Notes: a model not told the origin generated them from the letters alone. Positions 1 to 9,083 are shown, counted from the stretch's first letter. The stretch: DNA of 64,000 bases from an uncultured Caldilineaceae bacterium (GCA_958295915.1 OY282381.1:3928722-3992721); one strand, 5' to 3'. Numbers and translations are program-made.

Positions 1-747
1 TGCGCCAGAAAGAATCCGCATAGACTCGGCGTTGCGACGGTCGCTGACCCGGGGAAAATCTTGGGTCTTGCTCCCGATCAGACTGCCGATGGACGAAGGA
101 TAAGTCAGCACATCGCCGCCAGCCCCAGGACACCAGAACATCTTCTGGAAGTCAGTATCCCGGAATGGTTCGAGCCACTCCCAGATCTCTTCCTGGGTTG
201 TCGGACGGAAACGATTGAAATTGCTGAAACCATCATTCATGCAGATAAGGCGTTTGTTATCCCGATTGGCTCGATCTGCCAGCAACCGCCTTACATCGGC
301 TTCGTCCAGAGAAATAAGTTTCACATAGGCAATATAGGCCGCTTCCGACTCGCCCGCCGACTGCTGCGCCAAAATCAGATCTTGCCCTGTAAGATCGGCT
401 ATCTTCCAAAATCGCTCATCCAGGGAAAAGTTATCGGCAAAGTCTCCCGCCTCGGCCTCTCGAATCACTTTCACAAAGGCATCGTCGCCAGAGAGTTTGA
501 CTCGAACCAGGCTGTCTGTCCAATTGCTCCACAGACCCAGATAGATCCCGTGCCAGCCAGATACACCCAGAGGCAGGGTCACAGGCGGCGCTGCGGTCTC
601 CGGGCCAGCAATCAACATAGTGCCGGAGAAGCCGCTGGTTTCGTAGGGAACGACTTGCCAGCGGTTTTTCTCTTTTCCAGAGCTGAGCGCGATCTGTGGC
701 TGACATCGACTCAAGTCTGTCAAGTAGATCGATGTAGATACGTTCAT
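1..747 (-). CDS. Unrecognised protein, C-terminus beyond the window edge
   Basis: An open minus-strand frame of about 249 codons runs off the left edge and reads as a real protein, with good amino-acid composition and no stops. Visible stretches include GWHGIYLGLWSNW, an acidic middle part, RLICMNDGFSNFNRF and WLEPFRDTDFQKMFWCPGAG. No signal peptide or membrane segment is seen at the N-terminus. I do not recognise the family; the Trp/Phe/Asp-rich texture resembles glycoside-hydrolase-like hypothetical proteins, which is a guess. The ATG at 747 was chosen, but an in-frame ATG at 759 is equally possible, and neither has a clear ribosome site. A long plus-strand frame over the same bases is its antisense shadow. 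Confidence 0.7.
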   Translation of the reverse strand, partial: MNVSTSIYLTDLSRCQPQIALSSGKEKNRWQVVPYETSGFSGTMLIAGPETAAPPVTLPLGVSGWHGIYLGLWSNWTDSLVRVKLSGDDAFVKVIREAEAGDFADNFSLDERFWKIADLTGQDLILAQQSAGESEAAYIAYVKLISLDEADVRRLLADRANRDNKRLICMNDGFSNFNRFRPTTQEEIWEWLEPFRDTDFQKMFWCPGAGGDVLTYPSSIGSLIGSKTQDFPRVSDRRNAESMRILSGA

Positions 748-1016
748 AAGGATCCCCATCCCCGACTTCTTGGCAGGTAAAGCGTTGCGGATACTAAGGA
801 ATCTAGCGTCTCAAACACCGTGACACCGTCCCGAATAGACGATAGGTTCCTTGTATCATACTCTCTATTATACCACCGTTTACCTTTCAGCCACTACCCC
901 GTACGATCTTCAAGTTCTATATGTATAGATGGCTTTCCCGTTACTTCATCTTTAACGTCGAATTCAGCAACCTGGATGCACCCAGCCAGATCGGTTCGCA
1001 TGAGTGCGCCCTCCCA

Positions 1017-3254
1017 TCACTGGACTTCCGCCAACCGCAAGCGCGCCAAAACCACCTCTGGCTCCCAAACACCCAGTTGGACAGTCGGTTTTAGGGTCTC
1101 AGCGTTGTAGACGACCAGCCGCAGCTCATAATCGCCGGGCAGGAGATCGATCGGGAAATCAAGCTGGACCAGGGTATTGAACACTGCGGATGACTCTCCG
1201 TTACCGGTGGTCGTATGAGCCGATTCCCATAGGACAGTATCGTTTTGGTAGACCCCCTCACCCTCAGTATTGTATAGGCGTAGGGATATCGCATAATCGA
1301 TATCCAACCCGGGGGCGGTCTGCCAGTGCAGGTCCACCCACAGAGAGCGCTCCTGTCCCAGATCGAGCGGCTGCCGAGATGACAGCTGCTTTTCCTTTTC
1401 ACCTTGTCCCAAGGCGATCCATTGGAGAGATAGACCGCCATCGTAATCGACTGTCAGCGGCGCCAGATGCTCATAGAATGTCCAGGGGCGATCCAGAGAA
1501 ATATCCGTGTAGGTGTGGACTTGAAAGTTGACGTACGCATCGCTACCCAGGTAACGTCCGTACTTGCCAAGAAGAATGTCAAGTAGTTCGGTTTCATGAT
1601 CAGACCGATACAGATCATCGTCCCAGTCCACAACCTTCACAGAGGATATGTTCTCCATAGCCGCCAGCGTGGATTCGAGCTTCCGCGCCAGATCGGACAT
1701 GGTCGTGTGGAGAAGACGAACCGGCGCCGTGCCTTGATAGTTATCCAGGCCGCCTGGAGATGAAGGATGCGCATGAATATGGAGAAGATGAACCGGCGTC
1801 GCGCCTTGATACAGGTATTCGAAACCGTTATACCAAAAGGAATGGGGAATTAGATAGATCATGTCCGAGCTAAGTGGCTGCGCGTTCAGTATCCGGGCCA
1901 AATCTGCCCACGGCGCATTGTATCGAATATAGACTTCGCGCGCGGACGCCCACTTCTGAAAATAGATTCGATAGGTGATCACGCCTTGAACCAGAATCAA
2001 TCCACTGATCACAGCCCCTACAGCAATGGCCGCCTTGGTATCATGTGCCTGAAAAAATCGCTCCCTCAAAAACCGGAACGCCTCCCACATGCCGACACCC
2101 ACCAGCAGATAGATAGCAGGTACCGCGCCGATCATGCGCAGGGTGTCGGGGGAGTCCACTCTAGTCAGCATTGCCGGTAGGATCAGGACCCCCAGCCAGA
2201 GAAGTAGCAGACGATAGGCGGGCTGTTGCCAGTGCCGCACGGCCATACCCACGCCAAGCCAAAAAAAGAATGCTTCCCATAGGTTTAGTATAGGTTGGCC
2301 GGAGCCATCGGGCCACCAACGCGGGTCGCCGCGAAGACCAAAGAGCAACAGATGATTCCACCCATTGATCAGGAAGGATCCCAGAGAGGCTCCCTCACGC
2401 CCACCAGGAGGATGAAAGAGCCACGTCCGGATGTAAGAAAAAAAATCTTCGGGATGCAGAGCGAAATGAACGAGAATGGGCGCAGCCACCAGCCCGGTTA
2501 TGACCACAAAAATGCCTACCCACGGTAGCTCAGATCGCACTCTTTCTCTGGTGACAGAGCGAAGGGGCAGCGCAAAGCTCAAACCAAAGAGGAGAAACAG
2601 AAAGGGCGTGAAACGCGCCGGAATATAGGTGTACGGCAGCAGCCCCGCGCACGCGCCTGCCAGCGCGATCCGCCACCAGCTCCGTTGCTTCCACCCCCAC
2701 CACAGCAGGGCCAAACACAGGGAAAGAATCAAGGGCAGGAAGTTGCCTCTAAGCGCCGTGCGCCCAATGACCGTCTGGCCGATGGAAACCGCCAGCAGAC
2801 CAGCCCCAATACCGCCAACCAACAGACCGCGCCAAGCCGTGGCGCGCCCGCTTTCCTCGTCTCTCCCAAAAAGGAGCTGTCCCAACCAGAAGACGACAAA
2901 GACTGTGCCCGCGCTAGCCAGAGCCGTGGGCAAACGAATAGCCAGCATCGTTTTTCCAAAAAAGGAAATGGCCGGGGCAATTGTATAGACAATCAACCCT
3001 TCGCGTCCATTATTCCTAGGAAAGAAAATAGTGTGCTCTCCTTGCAACACTGTGAGAGCATCCACTCCATGTGCCCATTCATCGTGATGAAGCCCAGGCG
3101 GGATTTCGTTCAGACGCTGAAGACGCAGCATTACGACAGCCAATGCCAATGCAAACACGATCCCCCCTGCTACCAACCTGAGGCGAAGGCGTTCGGCTTT
3201 TGCTAAATCAGCAGCGCTGGCTGAACGGTGCGCACAAGATGTCGTTGCAGGCAT
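1017..3254 (-). CDS. GT39/ArnT-type polytopic membrane glycosyltransferase
   Basis: A 745-residue integral membrane protein. After a hydrophilic N-terminus there is a first membrane helix (about residues 27-45) and then PPGLHHDEWAHG. An acidic Asp-Glu pair in the first outside loop is the hallmark of the GT-C fold enzymes (PMT, ArnT, GT39) that use polyprenyl-phosphate sugars. About 10-12 further hydrophobic segments follow up to around residue 430. The remaining 300 residues are soluble and end in a beta-rich domain. The likely role is transfer of a sugar to a lipid, protein or polysaccharide on the outer face of the membrane; donor and acceptor cannot be read from sequence. It stands alone in its orientation. 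Confidence 0.82.
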   Translation of the reverse strand: MPATTSCAHRSASAADLAKAERLRLRLVAGGIVFALALAVVMLRLQRLNEIPPGLHHDEWAHGVDALTVLQGEHTIFFPRNNGREGLIVYTIAPAISFFGKTMLAIRLPTALASAGTVFVVFWLGQLLFGRDEESGRATAWRGLLVGGIGAGLLAVSIGQTVIGRTALRGNFLPLILSLCLALLWWGWKQRSWWRIALAGACAGLLPYTYIPARFTPFLFLLFGLSFALPLRSVTRERVRSELPWVGIFVVITGLVAAPILVHFALHPEDFFSYIRTWLFHPPGGREGASLGSFLINGWNHLLLFGLRGDPRWWPDGSGQPILNLWEAFFFWLGVGMAVRHWQQPAYRLLLLWLGVLILPAMLTRVDSPDTLRMIGAVPAIYLLVGVGMWEAFRFLRERFFQAHDTKAAIAVGAVISGLILVQGVITYRIYFQKWASAREVYIRYNAPWADLARILNAQPLSSDMIYLIPHSFWYNGFEYLYQGATPVHLLHIHAHPSSPGGLDNYQGTAPVRLLHTTMSDLARKLESTLAAMENISSVKVVDWDDDLYRSDHETELLDILLGKYGRYLGSDAYVNFQVHTYTDISLDRPWTFYEHLAPLTVDYDGGLSLQWIALGQGEKEKQLSSRQPLDLGQERSLWVDLHWQTAPGLDIDYAISLRLYNTEGEGVYQNDTVLWESAHTTTGNGESSAVFNTLVQLDFPIDLLPGDYELRLVVYNAETLKPTVQLGVWEPEVVLARLRLAEVQ

Positions 3255-3410
3255 TCTCTTTCACTTTTTCGTCCACAGGCAAGACCTACAGCCAGCTAGG
3301 TGCGTCCGACTTGATTGTAGACATGCTACCATTATCGCTTTTTTGTACTCTCTTTCTAACTGTTAAGGGAACCGTGGCCAGAGGTGGATGCGATCCAAGA
3401 TGGGCCTCGC

Positions 3411-3464
3411 GTTTCTGACGCGCCCCTGGGCAGCTACACTGGATTCGGCCGGCTACGCAATACG
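3411..3464. repeat. Dispersed intergenic repeat, copy 1 of 3
   Basis: This block carries TTTCTGAC, CTGGGCAGCTACACTGG, ATTCGGC and TACGCAATACG in order. The same words in the same order occur at 16940-16999, and the second half occurs at 12601-12634. All three copies lie between genes. No open frame or terminal inverted repeat is seen. Confidence 0.6.
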
Positions 3465-3546
3465 CAACCGGATGCCCCCAATCTGGGATGCATCCCGAAT
3501 AGGTATGCGAGGTGGATCAGGATGTTCGGAACGCTTCTGGATGATA

Positions 3547-4614
3547 TCAATCAAACACGAGAACCGTCCGAGCCACCTTCCCTTGGCTCATGTCCTCGAA
3601 AGCCTCGTTAATCTCGTCCAATGGTCGGTAGCGCGAAATCAGCTCGTCGAGTTTGATCTTGCCCTGTTTGTACAGGTTGAGGATCCACAGGAAGTCGATG
3701 CGCGGCCGCGCCGCGCCGTGGAAGGCGCCCATGAGTGTCCGGTCCTCCAATAGGTGCCAACCTTCGACCGAAACATCCTGGCCTGTTGGCTGTACCCCGA
3801 CCACCACTGCCGTGCCCGTTTTGCGGACTGAATCGATCGCCTGTCTCACGATCGCTGGAAATCCAACGACCTCAAAAGCGTAATCCGCGCCTCCTCCGGT
3901 GATCTCTTTGATCCGTTGGACAGGATCCTCCTGAGCGCTGTTGATAAAGTGCGTGGCCCCCATCTGCTCGGCTAATTCCAGCTTGTAGGGCACTGTATCA
4001 ACCGCGATGATCCTGCCAGCAGAAGCCAGCGCCCCGCCCTGTATGACGTTAAGCCCCACGCCGCCACAGCCAAACACAGCCATAGAGGCGCCTGTTTCCA
4101 CCTTGGCCCGGTTGACCACAGCGCCGATGCCAGTAATGACCGCACAGCTAATGAGACAGGCCTGCTCCAGTGGCGTGTCATCCGGCACTTTCACGCAGGC
4201 ATCGGCCAGTACGATCGTCTGCTCAACAAATGTGGGCCTGACGTGATAGACAGGCTCCCCATCCTGTGTCATGCGGCTCATGGCTTCAAAGGGATAGGTC
4301 TCACAAAGCGCAGGTCGGCCATTTGTGCAGTTGCGACAGCTCCCACACATAGCGTCCAAAGACAGGATGATCTTGTCTCCAGGCGCGATAGTGCGAACGC
4401 CAGCGCCAACCGAGCGCACGATGCCGGCTCCCTCGTGCCCCATCACCCAAGGCATCCTGCGGGGGGTTCTATGACCGGTAACATAGTGATAGTCGCTGTG
4501 GCACACCCCCGCGCCGACAATATCGAGGAGGAGTTCGTCAGGCTGCGGATCCTCGATTTCAACATCCTTGACGGCTATGGGCGCATGGGGTTGGTAAAGA
4601 ATAGCTGCTTTCAT
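3547..4614 (-). CDS. Zinc-dependent alcohol dehydrogenase (class III-like MDR)
   Basis: A 355-residue medium-chain dehydrogenase that oxidises an alcohol or thiol adduct with NAD(P). Catalytic zinc ligands are visible in GAGVCHSDYH and GHEGAG. The structural zinc lobe is CGSCRNCTNGRPALC with four Cys. The nucleotide-binding motif is FGCGGVGLNVIQG, followed by an acidic residue in IIAVDT. The closest subgroup by texture is the AdhC / S-(hydroxymethyl)thiol dehydrogenase type, so formaldehyde or benzyl-alcohol-like substrates are possible. The frame stays open 37 codons further upstream, but the ATG at 4614 follows AAGGAGAG at good spacing and starts the family's usual MKAA N-terminus. It is divergent from the oxidoreductase at 4829. 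Confidence 0.88.
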   Translation of the reverse strand: MKAAILYQPHAPIAVKDVEIEDPQPDELLLDIVGAGVCHSDYHYVTGHRTPRRMPWVMGHEGAGIVRSVGAGVRTIAPGDKIILSLDAMCGSCRNCTNGRPALCETYPFEAMSRMTQDGEPVYHVRPTFVEQTIVLADACVKVPDDTPLEQACLISCAVITGIGAVVNRAKVETGASMAVFGCGGVGLNVIQGGALASAGRIIAVDTVPYKLELAEQMGATHFINSAQEDPVQRIKEITGGGADYAFEVVGFPAIVRQAIDSVRKTGTAVVVGVQPTGQDVSVEGWHLLEDRTLMGAFHGAARPRIDFLWILNLYKQGKIKLDELISRYRPLDEINEAFEDMSQGKVARTVLVFD

Positions 4615-4735
4615 GGCGTCTCTCCTTAAGCGGATCTTCGCTGTCTTCGCAACATAGATTGTACACGGTTCCAGGAATAAATGATAATCAACCTCCGCAC
4701 TATGAGAACATGCGTTCACAGACATGGCGTGTCAG

Positions 4736-4764
4736 TTGCCTTCCGGGTATGTCGGTGCTATGAT
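4736..4764 (+). promoter_or_regulatory. Sigma-70-type promoter for the 4829 gene
   Basis: TTGCCT at 4736-4741 and TATGAT at 4759-4764 are separated by exactly 17 bases, in the divergent gap between the dehydrogenase and the oxidoreductase. The predicted transcript start is near 4771, leaving a leader of about 58 bases before the ATG. Confidence 0.5.
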
Positions 4765-4828
4765 TGTCAGCCAATGGCGCGCTCGTCACGATGGCATAGT
4801 GCAGATCCTTGCGATAGGAGAGAGAGAT

Positions 4829-6025
4829 ATGGGCATCAGTCTGGGATTGGTCGGTTTGGGGGCGTTCGGCAGCGCCTTCGCCAACCTCTTTATGAGTCAC
4901 CCCTTGGTGGATCGCATCGCCCTTTGCGATCGGGAACCGGAACGCATTGCCCGTATCGCTGAACAGGAGCGCTGGCAGGCCAAGTTTCACCCGCGGGACG
5001 CCTACGCCTCCCTGGATGACATCTGTAGCAGTGATGTGGATGCTCTGGTCCTCATCACGCAGCCCTGGCTGCATGCGCCCCAGTGTATTCAGGCCATGGA
5101 GGCGGGCAAGCACGTCTACAGCGCTGTGCCGGTCATCACCCTGCCTGATGGCGATGAGATTCTTGACTGGTGTGACCGGCTGGTGGAAACGGTAGAGCGC
5201 ACTGGACAGTTGTATATGCTGGGCGAGACCACCTTCTACCGGGCTGAAGCCATGTACTGCCGGCGCCGGGCAGCGGAAGGAGCCTTCGGCAGTTTCGTCT
5301 ACAGCGAAGGCGAGTATTTCCATGATGTGGAAAGCCCCAACAGCAATCTGCGCCAGGTGCAGGCTCAGCGGCAGGCCAGCCAGGCCGGGCAAGAGTGGCT
5401 ACAGGCGCGAGCGGCGTACAAAGACAAGGGCGCGCGTACCGGCCCCATGCACTACCCCACCCACTCAACCAGCGGCCCCATGAGTGTGATGAACGCCCGT
5501 CCACTGAAGGTCTGTGCCTGGGGCTACGCCAACCGCACGCGCGACGCGTATTTTATAGATGAGGGCTATGCCTTCAGCAACGAAACGGCCCTCTTTCAGA
5601 TGAGCAACGGCGCCAGTATGCGCATCTGTGAGCACCGGGAGATCGGGCTGCCAGGCCGGGAGACGTTCCGCATCTACGGCGCCCAGGGTTGCTTTGAGGA
5701 CAATCACTGGTGTGACAAAGAGCGACGCGTCCCCCTTTCCGCCGTCGAGATGCGGGACCCTCTGCCGCCGGCCGTAGAGGAAGCCTTTCGCGCCATGAGC
5801 AAGAGTTCCCACATCTACGGCGGACATGGCGGCTCCCATCCCTATCTGGTGCATGAGTTCGTTGAGGCGGTGGCCCAGGAACGGCAGCCGGCCATCCCAG
5901 TCTGGGCGGCTGTACGCTACATGGCCGCCGGAGTCATGGCCCACAAGTCAGCGCTGGGTGACGGAGAGCTGCTTACGATACCTGACTGGGGTGATGGCCC
6001 CCCGGGATCGCAACGGCAAGGCTGA
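4829..6025 (+). CDS. Gfo/Idh/MocA-family oxidoreductase
   Basis: A 398-residue NAD(P)-dependent sugar or cyclitol oxidoreductase. The Rossmann motif GLVGLGAFGSAF lies at the N-terminus. The beta-sheet C-terminal domain includes GEYFHDV and a His-containing HPYLVHEFVEA helix. At the position where most relatives carry Glu-Lys-Pro the sequence is SAVPV, so the usual catalytic lysine is missing; the downstream MLGETTFYR region resembles the paralogue at 23749, which also lacks it. The ATG at 4829 is preceded by AGGAGAGAG; an open frame extends 35 codons upstream but overlaps the promoter. Substrate unknown; it is not in an obvious operon. Confidence 0.88.
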   Translation: MGISLGLVGLGAFGSAFANLFMSHPLVDRIALCDREPERIARIAEQERWQAKFHPRDAYASLDDICSSDVDALVLITQPWLHAPQCIQAMEAGKHVYSAVPVITLPDGDEILDWCDRLVETVERTGQLYMLGETTFYRAEAMYCRRRAAEGAFGSFVYSEGEYFHDVESPNSNLRQVQAQRQASQAGQEWLQARAAYKDKGARTGPMHYPTHSTSGPMSVMNARPLKVCAWGYANRTRDAYFIDEGYAFSNETALFQMSNGASMRICEHREIGLPGRETFRIYGAQGCFEDNHWCDKERRVPLSAVEMRDPLPPAVEEAFRAMSKSSHIYGGHGGSHPYLVHEFVEAVAQERQPAIPVWAAVRYMAAGVMAHKSALGDGELLTIPDWGDGPPGSQRQG

Positions 6026-6057
6026 TCAGAGCCGCGCCGCAATGCCGCAGCGTACAT

Positions 6058-6324
6058 TCACACGAGGTTCAGGATCCAGGCGCGATGAAGGCTCCAGACA
6101 TCCTCTGCCGGATCCCAGCGCACTTCGTAGGTGCTTTGGTCCACCGCCTGAACCAGGAAACAGCGTAGGCTCTTGCCATCTACCCGCTCTTGCCACTGCC
6201 GGCCCACATCAGCCACATAGCGGGTCTGATCGCGCCAGATGAACGATGTCGGTACGATCTTTCCCGATGGGAGCGTGCGCGCCCGCATTCGAATTGGCTC
6301 ATCGACCGCTACCATTTGTTTCAT
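6058..6324 (-). CDS. DUF6504-like small protein
   Basis: An 88-residue soluble protein with no signal or membrane segment. The pattern is a basic N-terminal strand, then PTSFIWRDQTRYVADVG, then a Trp-rich section ending in DVWSLHRAWIL. This matches my memory of DUF6504, a short beta-rich family of unknown function in Actinobacteria and Chloroflexota; the match is by pattern only. Its ATG overlaps the stop of the pncC gene in an ATGA arrangement, so the two are probably co-translated. It converges with the gene ending at 6025. Confidence 0.72.
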   Translation of the reverse strand: MKQMVAVDEPIRMRARTLPSGKIVPTSFIWRDQTRYVADVGRQWQERVDGKSLRCFLVQAVDQSTYEVRWDPAEDVWSLHRAWILNLV

Positions 6325-6845
6325 GTGATCTGCCTATCCGCCGCATAGGAACGCAGCATGTCCAGCGCGAACTGCGCGCTCAACAGTTTGTTGCCTCGCC
6401 GATCCGCCGGCCAGATGGCTTTCTCCGCCTGGCTGGCGCCGTCGCTTGCAGCCAAGTGAAAGTAGACAAGCCCCATCGGCTTCTCGGCTGTGCCGCCGGG
6501 GCCGGCCACGCCGGTAATCGACACCGCTACGTCCGCTTCATACAGCCTCAGCGCGCCGGCCGCCATCTGACCAGCCACCGCTGCGCTGACCGCGCCCTCT
6601 CGCTGCAAGCGGGCGTGATCCACGCCCAGGAGCTTTTCTTTGGCCCGATAGCTGTAGACACCGGCGCTGCCCAGAAACCAGGCTGAACTGCCGGGAATCT
6701 CGGTGAGTAGATGGCCGACCAGGCCGCCGGTGCAGCTTTCAGCGACCGCAGCCATCAGCCCTGCCTGTTTGAGCGCTAAGCCCGTCTCTTTCGCCAGCCC
6801 AGTCAGTGCCTCTTCATTGGTCGGAACAGTGAAAGTCGTCAACAT
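6321..6845 (-). CDS. pncC: Nicotinamide-nucleotide amidohydrolase (CinA C-terminal domain)
   Basis: A 174-residue stand-alone CinA C-terminal domain, the usual length for PncC. It hydrolyses nicotinamide mononucleotide to nicotinate mononucleotide and ammonia, recycling NAD breakdown products in the cytoplasm. The family's catalytic-serine motif is visible as AVAESCTGGLVGHLLTE, and the second conserved block is SITGVAGPGGT. The frame remains open upstream to 7124, but the start at 6845 sits behind GAGAAAGAAAG and gives the normal family N-terminus. A copy of a short dispersed repeat (6861-6884) lies just ahead of that ribosome site. The stop overlaps the start of the DUF6504-like gene. Confidence 0.88.
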   Translation of the reverse strand: MLTTFTVPTNEEALTGLAKETGLALKQAGLMAAVAESCTGGLVGHLLTEIPGSSAWFLGSAGVYSYRAKEKLLGVDHARLQREGAVSAAVAGQMAAGALRLYEADVAVSITGVAGPGGTAEKPMGLVYFHLAASDGASQAEKAIWPADRRGNKLLSAQFALDMLRSYAADRQIT

Positions 6846-6860
6846 TCTATCTTTCTTTCT

Positions 6861-6884
6861 CCCAGTGCTCTCTGTTGAGCCGTT
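6861..6884 (-). repeat. Short dispersed repeat (AACGGCTCAACAGAGAG type), copy 1 of 3
   Basis: On the minus strand this reads AACGGCTCAACAGAGAGCACTG, directly upstream of the pncC ribosome site. Near-identical words occur on the plus strand at 22549-22572 and 23642-23667, where two extra bases (AG) are present. Confidence 0.55.
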
Positions 6885-7249
6885 GCCGCTCGGCCGGCAT
6901 CCAGCCGACCTGATCCGATTTCTGTCACACGCTGGCCTTCTTCTGTTGGCAGAAAAAAAGCCCGGCACGTCAGGGGTCGGTTGCGCCGGCGGAAGAAGCT
7001 GCCCGCGCGCTCCTTTGGCTGGATAGTATACACTGCCCCAATCCGACCGACCAACACCATGGTTAGGCTGAAGAAATCTGCTCAACGATCCTAGCGATCC
7101 TGAATGTATAGCGATAGACTGCAAAGGAGATAAGCAGGCGTAATATGTTTATGTGACAAAGTTCACGACATCGATGCCGAGTACAGCCGCTTTGCGATCA
7201 GAGCGAAACGGTCGAATCAGCTTGTGCAAGAGGAGTGCGCCACCGCAAT
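6885..7249. other. Intergenic stretch without a convincing gene
   Basis: No frame here has protein-like composition. On the minus strand TTGGTC (7049-7054) and TATACT (7025-7030), 18 bases apart, form a possible weak promoter for pncC. The plus-strand end leads into the promoter at 7250. Confidence 0.4.
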
Positions 7250-7278
7250 TTGACAGATTCTGCCGATTTTTGTATGCT
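7250..7278 (+). promoter_or_regulatory. Strong sigma-70-type promoter
   Basis: TTGACA at 7250-7255 and TATGCT at 7273-7278 with a 17-base spacer. It points at the membrane-anchored protein starting at 7453, giving an untranslated leader of about 165 bases. Confidence 0.55.
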
Positions 7279-7452
7279 CGAAAAATAGAATGCGAATGAA
7301 TGATCTGCCTGCAGTATCAATCAAAGACATTGCCATCAGCTGAATTGGCTGTCCATTGGTTGGCGCTTTTTTGTTCAACTCATATCCCATTGAGATCTGG
7401 TTTGGTTCTGCGCGAGTCGAACGTTGATCTGACGTCGAATGAGGAGAGAGTC

Positions 7453-8439
7453 ATGGAAGTCCGTACAAAGCAGCCCCCGGAACTGGAATTCAGTATGCCC
7501 GAAGCCGAAGAGTCCTTGACTGCCTATCTCTCGGCGATTGGCGGGGCGGTGATCGGTCTGCTCCTTACACTTCTGGTACTGGCGATCTGGAACGGCGGCA
7601 CGCTGAATTTTACCAATACCGCGAAGGTGAACGCCCTGGAAGCCGGACTGACCCGTGTAGGCGCAGATCTGGATACCGTGAACACAAGCGTAGAAACCCT
7701 GGGCGAGCGGCTGGTGGTACTGGAACAGGAGGCCGGCGCGGTCGCCGCTCTGCAGAACAGCCTGGAAACACTTGACAGCAGCCTGGCCGCGCTCGACCAG
7801 AGCCTCAGCGATCAAGGTATTCGCATCGATGAATTGGACACAGCCGTAGCAGAGCTTCACGTCACCCGGCGTAATTTCGACCTCTTCACCGCCGCCCTGA
7901 CACAGGCCCTGGCGGAAATGGAAATCAACGCCGACCTGCCGCCCACAGGACAATCTACAGAAGTGACCGAGTCGGCCCCGACGGAGAAAAAGCCTGTCCC
8001 CACGACCCCAAGCGCGACCCAGTCGGACGACGCCCAAGTCACTGAAAGGAAAGGGCCGTCCACTGTCACGGAATTGCCGACAGCCGCCCCTACCGAGCCG
8101 ATGATCGTCGTCAGTGCAGAGGTGGCGCCCGACGCGCTTCTCGTCTATCTCTTTGTGGATGTGAACGCAGATGGCGCATTCGATGATGCCGAGACCCTCA
8201 TCGCTGGAGCAACCGTTACGCTGACCGCTCCAAACGCTGAATCGATCATGGCAGAAAATACTGTCGATACCGCCGGGGCCCTCTTTGAAGAACTGACGTC
8301 CGGCGAGTATATCGTCGCCGTAGAAGATACGCGAGGCTACGAGATCGCCAGCCATAGCGCTGTGACCGTCAACGTCAACCATGAGGCCGAAGCCGGCCAG
8401 ACCGTCTATTTTGCCGTAGTGGCATCGTCCGGCGACTAA
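7453..8439 (+). CDS. Membrane-anchored coiled-coil protein with a SdrD-B-like domain
   Basis: A 328-residue protein. A single membrane helix at about residues 25-46 follows a short cytoplasmic N-terminus. Residues about 60-170 form Leu/Ala heptads with repeated TLGERL, LETLDSS and LAALDQS patterns, a probable coiled coil. A Thr/Pro/Glu-rich linker follows. The last 100 residues resemble SdrD-B/Cna-B beta-sandwich domains: YLFVDVNADGAFDDAETLIAGATVTL carries the Asp-rich calcium-type strand and ends with a GEYIVAVED strand. It is probably displayed outside the membrane as a structural or adhesive protein. The ATG at 7453 follows GAGGAGAG; 51 upstream codons are open but lack a site. Confidence 0.82.
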   Translation: MEVRTKQPPELEFSMPEAEESLTAYLSAIGGAVIGLLLTLLVLAIWNGGTLNFTNTAKVNALEAGLTRVGADLDTVNTSVETLGERLVVLEQEAGAVAALQNSLETLDSSLAALDQSLSDQGIRIDELDTAVAELHVTRRNFDLFTAALTQALAEMEINADLPPTGQSTEVTESAPTEKKPVPTTPSATQSDDAQVTERKGPSTVTELPTAAPTEPMIVVSAEVAPDALLVYLFVDVNADGAFDDAETLIAGATVTLTAPNAESIMAENTVDTAGALFEELTSGEYIVAVEDTRGYEIASHSAVTVNVNHEAEAGQTVYFAVVASSGD

Positions 8440-8480
8440 TCCACAGCCCAGATTCCCAGACAAATCCAGAGAGCGGCTGC

Positions 8481-9032
8481 TTAGTTTGCGCAGTCATAGA
8501 AGATCAGCAGCACAGAGCCGTAGCGCCGGCGGTCGAACTCGATGAGGTTCTCGAGCGCAATCGGCGTCTCCTCTCGGGGATGAATCTGAACGATGACAAC
8601 GCTATCGTCGGTCAGTAGATTGGGGCGAGCGTCTACTGCCAGCAGCGCTACGCGCCACAGGCCCTGATACTGGGGCGGCGCGATATAGATCAGATCGAAC
8701 GGCTCGCTGTCGAACTGTTCCAGAAACGCGAAGCTATCTCGTCGCTCAACTGTTGCCCGCTCGCTCAGTTTGCAGTGAGCCAGGTTGTGCCGGATCGTGC
8801 GGATTGCGGCACGGCTACGATCGATGAAATGGACGTGGGCCGCGCCCCGGCTAAGGGCTTCGATGCCCACCGCGCCAGTGCCGCCGAACAAGTCGAGCGC
8901 ATACGTCTCTTCGATCCAATCTCCCAGAATCGAAAAGAGCGCCTCTTTCGCTCGATCCGTGATCGGCCGAGTTGTATTCCTCGGAACCGGCTGCAATCTA
9001 TGACCTTTGGCACTACCGGCAATGACTCGCAT
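8481..9032 (-). CDS. rsmD: 16S rRNA (guanine-N2)-methyltransferase RsmD family
   Basis: A 183-residue SAM-dependent methyltransferase of normal RsmD length, expected to methylate G966 of 16S rRNA during 30S assembly. The N-terminus MRVIAGSAKGHRL and the T-R-P-I-T-D-R-A-K-E-A-L-F-S block are classic RsmD. The SAM motif is DLFGGTGAVGIEALSRGA at about residues 47-64. Motif IV, normally Asp-Pro-Pro-Tyr, reads Ala-Pro-Pro-Gln at residues 118-121, so the catalytic acidic residue is replaced. The rest of the fold is intact. It converges with the 7453 gene and is divergent from the gcvP riboswitch. Confidence 0.9.
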   Translation of the reverse strand: MRVIAGSAKGHRLQPVPRNTTRPITDRAKEALFSILGDWIEETYALDLFGGTGAVGIEALSRGAAHVHFIDRSRAAIRTIRHNLAHCKLSERATVERRDSFAFLEQFDSEPFDLIYIAPPQYQGLWRVALLAVDARPNLLTDDSVVIVQIHPREETPIALENLIEFDRRRYGSVLLIFYDCAN

Positions 9033-9083
9033 ATAGATCCTCGCGCAACCAGATTATAGATGCACCCATGAGATTTCGGGCAA

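Noticed and set aside
61..780. A 239-codon plus-strand open frame at the left edge
   Set aside because: It lies antisense to a minus-strand frame with much better protein composition; it has no ribosome site and no recognisable motif.
7375..8463. A 362-codon minus-strand frame opposite the membrane-anchored coiled-coil gene
   Set aside because: It is Gly/Arg/Cys-rich antisense translation of a well-formed gene with promoter, ribosome site and domain structure on the plus strand.
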